The notes under the pieces: generated by a model
The model's input: only the letters and a program-made list of their open reading frames with translations
What the model was told of the DNA's origin: nothing
Database searches by the model: none
Made by a program: the position numbers and the translations under genes
Shown: piece by piece, positions 47,232 to 57,499 of the stretch
Numbering within the stretch: position 1 is the stretch's first letter
Layout: each line of letters begins with the position of its first letter
Assembly: GCA_030068075.1 (NCBI GenBank)
Contig: CM057827.1
Span: 68,586,500 to 68,650,499 of the forward strand
Source: Paguma larvata
Taxonomy: Eukaryota > Chordata > Mammalia > Carnivora > Viverridae
Direction: 5' to 3'
Length of the DNA: 64,000 nt

Positions 47232-48837
47232 GAATGAGTTAAAAAGAATTATACATTTAGGATTATGAGTATCAAATAAGATAATTTAGGTGCTAAACTA
47301 ACTAAAAGCATTTCTATATTTCCTATCTCATGCAAACCTCGTGAAGTACTCTATGTAAAATTACTTTGGAAAAAATGTAAAAGAATACTGTTAAGTATCA
47401 TATTTCAAATACAGCTAGAGTGTGAAACCATTTAATGTATAAGAAAGTGAAAATGTTTCTTAATTTATCTTGGAACCACAAATTTAGAACTACACACCAT
47501 GATGTCTAATTAATGTCTCTTTTTTCTCACCTCTTTTTAGATGAATGGATTATAATCAATTTCAGTCTTTATTAAACTTAGTAACAATGAGAACTTCTTG
47601 CTGCAGGGAAGGCTTGAAGCTATTTTTTTCTTTTTTCCTTTCAACTATTTGCAGAGAAATATCTAAAATTTTGCAGAGAAATATCTAAAATATTTCTCAG
47701 TTATGTCCCTTCCTACCCATTTCCTTAATTTTCCTCCTGGGTTTCTTCAGCACATCATACCCGAACTAGTAGCCTCTCATGTTCCTGGGTCCCTTGCCCA
47801 TCAGTTCATTGATCCATCCTTGTCATTGCTAGTAAAAAACAACTCATTTTTGAATATTTTAATTAAAATACTTTTGAGTATTTATAACAGAACAATAGAA
47901 GAAGGAAATTGTAAAAAGAGGTATAAGAACTGGAAAGAAGAAGGTGAAGTTATTATCATTTATGGATGAATTGGAAAATATCCATGGAGCTGAGGTCAGA
48001 CAGTGCTTAAAGTAGGAATGGAAGCCATATTCTACTTATAATTTCTGTTGCTCCATTTCTGGAAGTATCCTGATGGCTGTTCTGGGGTGATTCTCTTTCA
48101 TCTTCCTTTTCCCCTCCAAAGATAATCTTGACCTTCCTTCTTTCCACAAAAGGGTGTATAAAGAGATAACTGTAATGAGAATTGTTATTAAGACTTTAAG
48201 ATGTTATTTCTACATAGAATTAGGAAAAGCAAATCAAAGTAGTGGTATCATAAGCTGCTAAAAAAGAGAGACAGAACATTGTTTGTCCTTATGTTTTCTT
48301 TTGAATCATTTTTCTATATAGTTGGTGTATGTTTCTTTTAATTAACATTGTTCATACAGGAAATGGCCTGCTTTCTTGTAAATTTGTAAACCTGTCATTA
48401 CTTCATGGGAATAACACAGGTAAAGTCTTTCTCAGGCATTATAAATTGTTTATTCCTAAGGCTTACCTTGCTGTCCAATCCTATATACTACAGTGCTAGC
48501 TACCTTTTCAAATAGCCCCAACCAAACCATAATAGAGAATAAAACAGCAAGCACTCCTTAGGAAGTGGGCTGAATAAGATTTTTAGATAATCACCAACGT
48601 ATGGTCCTGGCTAGTTTGATACAAATATATATTTCCGTCAATCTGAATATAACTTTTCTCATTTCTCTGACATTATGATAATGTGCATATCAATAAAGAA
48701 TCTTAATTGTAGTCATAAAGAACCTTGGGTCCTCATTTGACTTTTATAGGAAATCTTCCTGGCAGTATCCAGAGAAGTAGTCCATATCGTAGTTGGAAAC
48801 AGTCTGAGAAAGCATCTTCATGGCATCTTTATTTGGA
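47232..48837. other. Unique non-coding DNA
   Basis: No recognised mobile element. A good acceptor-like pyrimidine tract ends in TTTTTAG at 47540, but an ATG ORF starting there stops after four codons. Confidence 0.5.
47648..47690. repeat. 22-bp tandem duplication
   Basis: A 21-bp block starting TTTGCAGAGAAATATC at 47648-47668 is repeated without mismatch at 47670-47690, an offset of 22 bp. Confidence 0.9.
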
Positions 48838-48881
48838 GTGTGAGTCAGGGTTCTGTGGAGAAACAGAACCTTGACTCACAC
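48838..48881. repeat. 20-bp near-perfect hairpin at LTR edge
   Basis: The arms are 48838-48857 and 48862-48881 with loop GAGA. Eighteen of 20 positions pair and one more is a G-T pair. The left arm ends in GGGTTCTGTG and the right starts AACAGAACC. Only the inner ~9 bp of complementarity is native to the LTR family; the TTGACTCACAC extension is not. Confidence 0.85.
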
Positions 48882-48888
48882 TCACACT

Positions 48889-48934
<46 letters not shown>

Positions 48935-49475
48935 CATATATATATAAAATGAACCCTATATATATATATATAATGAACCATGTATATATATATATAATGA
49001 ACCATGTATATAGTGTATTATAAGGAATTGGCTCAAGTGATTATGGATACTGAGGAGTCCCAGTATCTGCAGTCAGTCACCTGAAGAGCCATAGCGTAGT
49101 TCTAGTCACAGTCTTAAGGCCTGAGAACCAGGAGAGTCAATGGTGTAATCCCAGTCTGAAGCCATTGGGCTCAAGATCCAAGAAGAGCCAATGTTTCAGT
49201 TTAAGATCAAAGGCAGGAAAAACCAATGTCCCAGCTCAATAGTAAGGCAGGAGGAGTTCCCTTCTATTCGAAAAAAGGTCAGCCTTTTTGTTTTATTCAG
49301 GACTTCAACTATTTGGATGAGCCCCACCCACACTAGGAAGAGCAATCTGTTAATGTTAATATCATCCAAAAACACCCTCACAAATGCAGGGTGTCCAAAT
49401 AATGTAATAATGTTTTGCCAAATTTCTGGGCACTCTAGTCCAGTCAAGTTGACACATAAAATGAACCATCCCAAC
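48841..49475 (-). mobile_element. ERVL-type solo LTR (MLT2B-like), minus strand
   Basis: Antisense landmarks in order: 'TCAGGGTTCTGTGGAGAAAC', TA-rich expansion, 'TTATAAGGAATTGGCTCAAG', repeated '...GAGCCAATG...' blocks, 'GGTCAGCCTTTTTGTTTTAT', 'TTGGATGAGCCCCACCCACA', 'AAAACACCCTCACAAATGCA', 'CCAGTCAAGTTGACACATAA'. The subfamily name is from memory of the consensus. No internal region is attached. Confidence 0.75.
48888..49015. repeat. (TA)n tract grading into ~30-bp tandem units
   Basis: About 40 bp of (AT)n, then units of (TA)n plus AATGAACC(CT/ATG) repeated three times through 49010. The expansion sits where the LTR family normally has a short TA run. Confidence 0.9.
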
Positions 49476-52400
49476 TAAGAAAGGAGTTCTGTGTCCTGAA
49501 GGACTCATGTGGCAGAAAATTCCTCATACATAGACAGGAGAATCCATAGGCATGGCAGTGAACACAACTTCATTTGTACAAATAGCCTACTCATTTGTGT
49601 GACCAACGCCAATATACATTCTTTTTTTAATTAGTACACATTAAAGAAGAAAAGATCCTGCCTAACATAATGCAATTAACATCTGCAACCCAGAGATACA
49701 CTTGATTGTTTAAAATTTTGGATGGCCCATATTTTCTTCATTTGCTTCATTCAAATGAAACAAGGTAAAGATTCAAAGTAAAGATTCTGGGTAATGTCTA
49801 TATCTGTTAGTTTTCTTGAAATCCTCTCTCAATAACAGATAATCCATGAACTAAATTGTAATGTTATTCATCATCAACACATCACATTTAAAATATTTGG
49901 ATGGATGGAAAAAAAGGAACAAGAAAAGCACAAGACCAAACACTCATATTAATTTTTCTAAAATTGATGGCAGGGATTCAAATTCAGTAGAGACATTCTT
50001 GTGTCTCCTAGTAGAAGCATTTCCTCTTTGATATTAAGATTTCTAAGTCATTCGCACATGGAATCAGGCTTAGGAGCAAAACCATTTCGAGAATCAGGGG
50101 TTGTTAAGTTAATCAGTGATGGTAACTCTATCAAACACTTCATCGAAGTGTTTCACTCATTTCACTTGTTTGCCATTCCAATCTACCCAGGCTCACCTCT
50201 TTCTCAAGCCACCTCAGTAATGCCAGTCCCATACACACTTCACTCGGCTTTGTGCAGGTGAAACCTGTCTCCCTGGGCCTGTATCGTGTCTCTCTTGCTT
50301 CCTGCTCCATAGCTTCTCTGGTGCTGTGTGATGAACCATGCAGGGACCTACTTAGCAATCATACATGTGCAGTCCAGACGTCCACCGCCACCTTTGTCCT
50401 CTTTCAGAGGAGGGGGAATAGAGACAGGCTTCCACTACTTTTTCCCCAGAAGGAACAATTCTCAGATGCATTTTGTAAGATGCAGGTCTTAGTACCATTT
50501 GCCCACAGTGGTAGCTAACTGGAGAATACACATTTGTTTTGTCTTTGACTCATTCATTCCATTTTATTTCTCTCATCATTCCTTCCTGCTCCCAAGTTCA
50601 CTTACGAAATAAATAGCCAACACAAGTTTTTGTTCTAAGACTCGCTTTGAAGAATACTCAGGTTAAGACACAAAATACATATATTCCCATACCTTCGCTT
50701 TTGGAACTCTGTATATATTGACTCTGGGAGTAAATGTATTGATTTCTGGCTTAGAATATAGTATATATCATTTGTAAGATGATGCTTCAGCCTCACGATT
50801 GTTTCCAGGTGACACTACAATATACTTTAATAAGGCAACGTTCTGTTATATACCACCATCTGTTTGTGGGTGAAGCAGTATGCGGTAAAATTAGAAAATC
50901 TGAGAATAATTATTTTATTGGTTTAATTGTATTTTAGGCAAAATTCTAAGTACTTATCACTGCTATATGAGATATTATTGTGTGACATAAATCCTTCAGT
51001 AATTTCATGGAAGGTCATTGAAGTAAGTATGGTAGATGGTGAAAGACAGTCCAAGCCAATAATAGCTATCTGTTCTAATATGGAAAAATTGACTCACCTT
51101 TCATGGTCAAATGCATCACATGGAATCATTGACCTTATACCCAATATCTGGATGTCCCACCAAGAGTTAGTTTTGATTAGCTGGTGCTGTTGACAAAGGG
51201 ATACTCATCAGTAGTAGCAGCTTGACTGGCCTAGTGGACATTTCCTAAAGGAAATCCATGTTATTGAACCCAGGCCTGGTGTTCATTCTTTCTACCATCA
51301 TCCCTTCAAATCTGCTCTTTTCTTCTTCTGTTGTTAAATACCCAGTTCTGGTACCAAGTTTTATATTGGTGTTCTTGTTTGCAAGAAACAAAAGCTGCCA
51401 GGGTTCCCAATTCAAAGTCAGAAGCTTGTTAATTTAATCACCACAGTCTAGGTCAATTATCTACTCCCAAAGTGCATGAGAGCCTGGGAAAGTGAGTGTC
51501 TGCTATTTTCAGCCCCGATAGTGGGAAGCAGTCTCCCTAGTATGGGAATTCCCCAAATATAGAAAAGAGTTTTCAGATTTTCGCTGGCCAAAAAAAATAA
51601 CAGACTTCTTCAGCTAAAGTATCCAGTTTGTTGTCATCGATGTGGCTGTTGGTTTTGTTCAGGTGCATACTTTTCCTTTCGAGAAGGATAGTTCTGTCTC
51701 AGGTTATTTAAAGCTAAGAAACCTGCACCTGCACCCCAGTGCGGAGGTAGTATATAATAAAGAACAGAATTATACTTCCTAATTGCATCATCATCCTTTT
51801 GCCAGGCACTGCATTACGGATAGGAATACAGAGGGCTAAAGACAAACATGGCCACAGTGCTCATGGATCTTATGGTGTACTGGGAGGGGATCAAACAATT
51901 GATTGGTTAATTATATTTGTGACAACTTCTCTGAAGGATAAATATAAGATAACATGCGAGAAAATAATGGGAAAATCTGGCTTGTCCTTCACGGCAGGCT
52001 CGTTGAGGGAAATGCATTTACAATGAGTCCTGCAAAAATACAAATAAAGAGACATCAAAAGAGGAGGTATGTTTGTGCCAGAGCCACGTATCCCTGACTA
52101 TTATCCTTTACTAGTCAAAGAGCTTCCTATTCCTTTATGTTTATTTAATAGAGGATACATAAGGTTATTTATAGATTATTGGTGTTCATGCTGGGCTCGA
52201 GTTAACTACAGTCTATAATAAAATAAAATAAAATAAAAAACACATTTTCTGCAGAAAGGGATGGCCCTTATGGAGGAATGATATTGTTCCCCTGTCCCAG
52301 TATTTCTATGAAAATGGATGGCTCCAACTTATTGGACAGGAGGTTTTGTCATCTGATGTAGTGTCGGTGCTTCCCTCAATGAGAGCCTAATGTACCATCG

Positions 52401-52574
52401 GAATCATTGCTTTGCTGCAAATAGAAAGTTGAAATTGTGCTGATATTTTACTCCCTCTGCACTTTCCATTTTGGCAGCGTGGCTTTCTGGCTGGTTACTT
52501 TAATCATTTTAAGTGCTTGAACTAAGAACCCATTTAACACTTTCCATTAATAAAGAAAAATGTGGTCCAGGAAT
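49476..52574. other. Mostly unique non-coding DNA
   Basis: About 3 kb with no confidently recognised repeat. 50.0-50.6 kb has overlapping ORFs of 72-88 codons on both strands (50001-50261, 50140-50358, 50252-50518), possibly an ancient retroelement remnant, but no motif confirms it. Confidence 0.45.
52218..52241. repeat. (AAAAT)n simple repeat
   Basis: Four AAAAT units ending in a short A run. Confidence 0.88.
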
Positions 52575-52735
52575 ACCCAACTTAGAATCTTGGAGGTCAT
52601 ATAGTTTAACCTCCATCCAATTCAGGGAACTCTGCATCACTTGTCTGACAGGTGGTTATTCAGGATCTGCTTAAAACCTTCCAGTGATGGAGAGAGTTCT
52701 GTAACTTCACAAGGCAAGAAAGACTCCCGATGCGG
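52575..52735 (+). mobile_element. CR1/L3-like ancient LINE fragment
   Basis: 'GGAGGTCATATAGTTTAACC', 'GTCTGACAGGTGGTTATTCA', 'ATCTGCTTAAAACCTTCC' and 'AGTGATGGAGAGAGTTCTGT' follow the conserved 3' part of mammalian L3/CR1 copies. Family call from word order only. Confidence 0.55.
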
Positions 52736-52784
52736 TTGAACTAGCAGAAGCTAAGACATGGACATTCTACATCTGTATCTGTTA

Positions 52785-53235
52785 GGATAAGTTCACATGC
52801 AAGTGACAAACGATTCCAAATGAACAGTGGTCTAAATACACCGATACTTACAAAAAATTATTTTATGTAAAAAAAATGCCTGGCAGTCGGCAGCGAAGGG
52901 CTACTATGGAAACCCCACAAAGTCATCAGGGACTCAGGGACTTAGACCCCTTTCAGGTCCAGGCTGCCAAACTTAAGCTTTTATTTACATGGACCCAGAT
53001 GGCTGTTTGAGCTCCAGCTATCAGGTTTAATTTCCAACCAGCATGAGGATGAAGGAGCTATCTTTTCAGAAAGATTATAGAAAGCTGAAGCACAATACTT
53101 CTACATATGTCTCACTGTCCAGAATACAATTACATGCATTGCCTGATGCAAAGGATATCGACAAATGCAGTCTTTAATCTAGTCAGTCACATGCCAAGAT
53201 AACAGTTGTAGGTCCTATTACTAACGAAGATGGGG
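52785..53235 (+). mobile_element. Old interspersed repeat 'family B', copy 2
   Basis: 'GTTCACATGCAAGTGACAAA' parallels the start of the 44.6 kb copy. 'GTCATCAGGGACTCAGGGAC', 'CAGATGGCTGTTTGAGCTCC', 'TCCAGAATACAATTACATGC' and 'CAGTCACATGCCAAG' follow, then 'GGTCCTATTACTAACGAAGA'. It is recognisable as a repeat. I leave its class open. Confidence 0.5.
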
Positions 53236-53267
53236 AGAGTGTGATTTGGAGTAGAATAGACGTTGAA

Positions 53268-53473
53268 GAACTTTTTTCTGCAAGAGGCCAGATAGTAAAT
53301 AGTTTCAGTTTTGGGGGCTATATGATCTCAAATGCAAACAACTCTGCCACTGTAGTGAGTGAACAGACAGAGCCAGTACATAAGCAAATGAACGTGGCTG
53401 TGTTCCAATAAAACTTTATTTGCAAAAAGCAAGCAGTGGGCCAGATTTCACCTAGTTGCTTACTTACCCCTGG
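53268..53473 (+). mobile_element. Non-autonomous hAT-Charlie-type DNA transposon
   Basis: 'CTGCAAGAGGCCAGATAGTA', 'ACTCTGCCACTGTAGTG', 'ATGAACGTGGCTGTGTTCCA', 'ATAAAACTTTATTTGC' and 'GTGGGCCAGATTTCACC' match a very common mammalian MER-class element. Terminal inverted repeats are too decayed to verify. Confidence 0.7.
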
Positions 53474-53962
53474 AACAGGAAAATAGAATGCTGGGCCACA
53501 TTGATTAATGTTTCTAAAGATAGGTATTTTGTTAATAAACTTTGTCTTATTGTTGGGTCACATTAATATGTAGGCAACTAGATCTTTGATTCTTTTTTAC
53601 ATAAAATGCAAATTAAGCAGCGGTTTTTATTTTTAAATTTACATTTATCTTTGCTTTGCTCTCTCTTTGCTACCATTAGTAAATTTGTTAAGCATGCCAG
53701 TGTCTTTCAGATGGCTTATGAAAATGTTGAACAGGACGGTGATATGCAGGTTCCTGAGATTTCCTTCAAAGTTCATCATATAAATATTTATTGAACATCT
53801 ATTGTATGCCAGACACTGTGTCAGTATAATTCAGTGGATAAAACTTGGCAGCAAATCAGACTCATCCAGGGAGTTTGATCAGAGTGTGTATTCCTGGAGG
53901 AAACCTGGATAGTTTTAATTCATTTGATTTATGGTGGGGCAGACATCAGGACATCTTTATTT
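53474..53962. other. Non-coding DNA with a small old-repeat piece
   Basis: 53780-53850 ('TTTATTGAACATCTATTGTA', then TGCCAGACACTGTG) matches the left end of ancient family A or MIR-type text. The rest is unassigned. The 62-codon ORF at 53606-53794 runs into this piece. Confidence 0.45.
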
Positions 53963-53991
53963 ATTTTTAATTTTTTTCAATGTTTATTTAT

Positions 53992-54025
<34 letters not shown>

Positions 54026-54160
54026 AGCTTGAGCAGGGGGGAGGCAGAGACAGAGAGAGACACAGAATCCCAAGCAGGCTCCAGGCTCTGAGCTGTCAGC
54101 ACAGAGATCATGACCTGAGCTGAAGTTGGACACTTAACCAACTGAGCCATCCAGGCTCCC
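53963..54160 (-). mobile_element. Feliform SINE, minus strand, with internal deletion
   Basis: (GA)n tract, 'CAGGCTCCAGGCTCTGAGCT' and 'GAGCCATCCAGGCTCCC' head. The segment that normally carries the B box is missing between 'GTCAGCACAGAG' and 'ATCATGACCTGAGC', so its Pol III promoter is broken. The 16-bp duplication at 53947-53962 and 54161-54176 has two mismatches. Confidence 0.94.
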
Positions 54161-54378
54161 CAGGATATCCTTATTTTTAATAACACATCGTGGTGATTCT
54201 GATAGAGTCCATGATATGAGGCCTACTGGCTACTAAGTTCTGAAAAGGCTGTCAGAAAGATTAGTTTTTGTATCTTGCCTACAATGCTATCATGAGAAGC
54301 TTTACCAAATGCCTGGTCAACTTCAAATACACTCTATCTAGAACCGACCTCTGATTTCCAAGACAAGTATTCCAGCTT

Positions 54379-54422
54379 TTGTTGTTGTCACTATTGTTGT
54401 TGTTCTTGTTGCTATTGTTGTT
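54379..54422. repeat. (GTT)n imperfect trinucleotide repeat
   Basis: Interrupted GTT/TTG runs with CACTA, CTT and CTA breaks. It lies just upstream of a SINE. Confidence 0.85.
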
Positions 54423-54449
54423 TGATGTAAGATTCATTGGTCTTCACTT

Positions 54450-54668
54450 TTTTTTAATTTTTTTTTATGTTTATTTATTTTTGAGAGCAGGAGGGACAAA
54501 GCAGGAGTGGGGGAGGGGCAGAGAGAGACGGGGACACAGAATCTGAAGCAGGCTCCAGACTCTGAGCTGTCAGCACAGAGCCTGACGCGGGTCTTGAACT
54601 CTCAGACCGTGAGATCATGACCTGAGCCAAAGTCGGACGCTTAACCGACTGAGCCACCCAGGCGCCCC
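54450..54668 (-). mobile_element. Feliform SINE, minus strand, young
   Basis: 'GCCTGACGCGGGTCTTGAAC' and 'GAGCCACCCAGGCGCCCC' keep CpGs. Exact 16-bp duplication TCATTGGTCTTCACTT at 54434-54449 and 54669-54684. Confidence 0.97.
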
Positions 54669-54744
54669 TCATTGGTCTTCACTTAATCTTAGTGAACATT
54701 GATTGCCTTCTGCCTTTCTAAGTAATCACAAGTAATAAGTGTCA

Positions 54745-54965
54745 CTAGTTACTACTGCTTACTGGCATAGTGCTAAACACACTTTACACATACTGCCTTT
54801 ACGCAACAATCCCTTGAGATAGTACTATTAATATTAATATTTAATTATTATTATCAATTAATAATATTATATTAACCAAGTTTTACAAATAAACTGAAGA
54901 ATATAGAGCTTAATAATTGCCCAGAGTCACAACTCTTCTAAGTACCAGAACTAAGGTATGAATCC
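54745..54965 (-). mobile_element. MIR SINE, minus strand
   Basis: 'CATAGTGCTAAACACACTTT', 'CAACAATCCCTTGAGATAGT', an AT-rich expansion, then 'CAAATAAACTGAAGAATATA' and 'TTGCCCAGAGTCACAACTC' give the antisense MIR order. Confidence 0.8.
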
Positions 54966-55580
54966 AACTTCAACGAGCTAGACAAGCAAAGTCTTTGTTG
55001 CCATAGAGGTTTACGTTTCAACTAGGAAGAGAATAATAAAGAAATAAACAAGATAAGATTTTATTTATTTGGTACCCAATACGTAGGTGTTTCACCTGGA
55101 ATATATTCAAGCCTTAAAACTCTGAAATGGAGAGATGAAATCATTTGTGTTACTGATGAGGAAACAGGTTTGCGCCCTAATCTCACTGAGTCCACTCCTA
55201 TCCTTTTCCAACATACTTCCAACCATACCATCCAGAGTTATGGTTAGTGCAGTGCTGCAGGTGGAATGTGAAGGAGGGTGTTAACAAATGACAACAAAAT
55301 GAGCACTTTCTAGATGCTAGTCAGTGTTCTATGTATTGAGAGGCATATGACCGAGTAGCCGGCCATTCATTTCCGCCTTCTTAGCATTTATAATGTAGTT
55401 TAGGAAATAAGATTCAGCTTCTCTCATACATGAAACCTAACTCATATTGGAACATGAATGCTAGTTGCCTAATAGGAAGATCAGATAATAAAAAGCATAA
55501 AATGTCAGAAGGAGGAGCCACCTGTCCTTGCCGTACACTGTGATCTTTCTTAAAGCAAACCTCACAATATTCCTTGCATG
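54966..55580. other. Non-coding DNA with probable MIR remnant
   Basis: 55.09-55.20 kb ('TTACTGATGAGGAAACAGGT', then CCTAATCTCACTGAG) looks like a second, poorer MIR in antisense. The rest is unassigned. Confidence 0.45.
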
Positions 55581-55603
55581 TTTAAAGTCCTCAGGCTGCT
55601 TTC

Positions 55604-55816
55604 TGTGGCACCTGGGTGGCTCAGTTGGTTGAGATTCCAACTTCAGATCAGGTCACGATCTGGCCGTTTATGGCTGCGAGCCCCTCATCAGGCTCTGTGC
55701 TGACAGCTGAGAGCCTGGAGTCTGCTTGGGATTCTGTGTCTCCCTCTCTCTCTGCCCCTCCCCTGCTCATGGTCTGTATCTCTCTCTCTCTCAAAAATAA
55801 ATGTTAAAAAAAAAAA
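55604..55816 (+). mobile_element. Feliform SINE, plus strand, with 23-bp target duplication
   Basis: 'GGCACCTGGGTGGCTCAGTT' head, 'GGCTGCGAGCCCC' at the B box, CT body and AAAAATAAATGTTAAAAAA tail. The duplication at 55581-55603 and 55817-55839 is 23 bp with one mismatch, unusually long for a SINE. Confidence 0.96.
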
Positions 55817-55839
55817 TTTAAAGTCCTTAGGCTGCTTTC

Positions 55840-56110
55840 AATCAATTTTAGGGCAGTGTACAAACTCTTTGGTATAGAATAGGAGGGGCCTTTCCTGACC
55901 TCATTTGTCGTTTTCCAATCCTACTTACCCTCCTCCAGCCCCATTTGGTCCACATCTTAACTTTTCTGGGAAGCAGTCTCTGATGACATTAGCTCCCAAT
56001 CTTCATAATGTGGGTGCACTCATAGAATCGTGGCCACATTTTTCTCATAGCTCATAACACTGAATTAAGCTTTCTTATTACTTATGCACTCCCCTTCTGT
56101 GTGCAATTTT
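55840..56110 (+). mobile_element. L2-like LINE fragment, plus strand
   Basis: 'ACAAACTCTTTGGTATAGAA', 'GGCCTTTCCTGACCTCATTT', 'CCTCCAGCCCCATTTGGTCC', 'GAAGCAGTCTCTGATGACAT' and a hydrophobic-coding-like 3' stretch fit L2. It is decayed, and the SINE inserted at its left edge. Confidence 0.55.
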
Positions 56111-57499
56111 GCAAACTTAAATTCCTTCTAAAAGACAGTTTTAGTAGACACGGTAGGCTGCCTGCTCAATACCCATTAACCCAGTCTTCCTTGTCAACAC
56201 AAACTAGCTTTATCTAAGTATCCAGCTTTCAGGGAAAGGGACTATAGTCTCAATTCAAGAGTCAATCCTAGATTAGTATATTGGTTTGCTGCCAGTAAAT
56301 TGGTTTAGGGACAGAAAAGTGACATAATCCTGGCCAACAGGACATGAAAGGATGTCATCTAGGTGGTGAGAATTTCCTGGAAAGATTTCTTCATTTTAAA
56401 AAGTGACGCAGAGCAACAGACTTCTTTCTTTGGACATTTTTATGACTGGAAACTCTGAAGGAAAAGGTGGCAACAGCAATACATAGAGAAGTTGGGCTTT
56501 CTAGGTCTTCATTAAGCTGATGAATTAACAGATTCTAGAGCCACCCTGCCTTAGAGTTTCCTGTCTTGTTACCGGTTGCTAAAAATATCCTAAATGACAC
56601 AAAATTAACTTTCTTTAATTTTTTGCATTCTCTTCGGTATAAACAAGCCGAAAGTTTGAAATGGTTGATTCTCCACTTACCCATCAGGACCGTGTTTTTC
56701 AAACAATGGTTTGTAAACACTCAGAAATTTAAGACTATTCAGGGAGATGTTAAAGTCAGCAATGTTACCTGCTCGAATTTCCACTTTTGAAATAAAGCAA
56801 TGCCAAACTGTATATTTTTATTTTAAATGGAGTAATTGGAGAACCTCCAGATACTTATGAGATGTGAATCTAAAGTAGTTAGGAAAGCCCAAATAAAATA
56901 AGGTCGTAGATGGTTTAGCCATTTTAGTCAACCTGTCATCCAATTTAATGTTGGTGCCATTGTGGAAATTTTTAGTTTATGTCGTTTTGTTTTTAATAAT
57001 GGATCATTTAATTTATACCCATGATGAACAATTGGATAGATCCAAGAGAAATAAGGAACGCCAATGCTGAAGGGCAAGTCGATGAGAAGTATGAAAACCA
57101 TAACTGCAAATTTGCCTCTCTGTGATCTTCACAAGATCCACCATCCACCGGTTATAGTTATCTGTTCAAAATTCTGCTCAGTACTGAAAAATGCCCCTGG
57201 TACTTTGAAAATTAAGCAGATAAAATCTAGTGATGATTATATCTAATTTGGCTTTTCATTTATGGGAGATAAAGACTCTTCACACCCACAATCTGTTATT
57301 TGAAGAGAGGAGCTTATAAATCATAGTTTTAAAACCTTTCTTTTTATTTCATCCTTTTAAAAAAAAGTAGAAAATTATAGGAATAAGCCTATTTTGATGT
57401 GTAAAAGGCAGAATGTGAAACAAAGTCATGAAAAGTTTTGTATGCTTTTATGTTGTATATTTTAATGGCATCTAGAATTGAAGTACAGAGAGTTTTGTG
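56111..57499. other. Unique non-coding DNA
   Basis: No recognised element. Overlapping ORFs at 56535-56790 on both strands lack domains. Confidence 0.5.

Noticed and set aside
47521..47560. Splice acceptor followed by ATG
   Set aside because: Good pyrimidine tract, but the ATG frame stops after four codons and no matching donor or coding exon follows.
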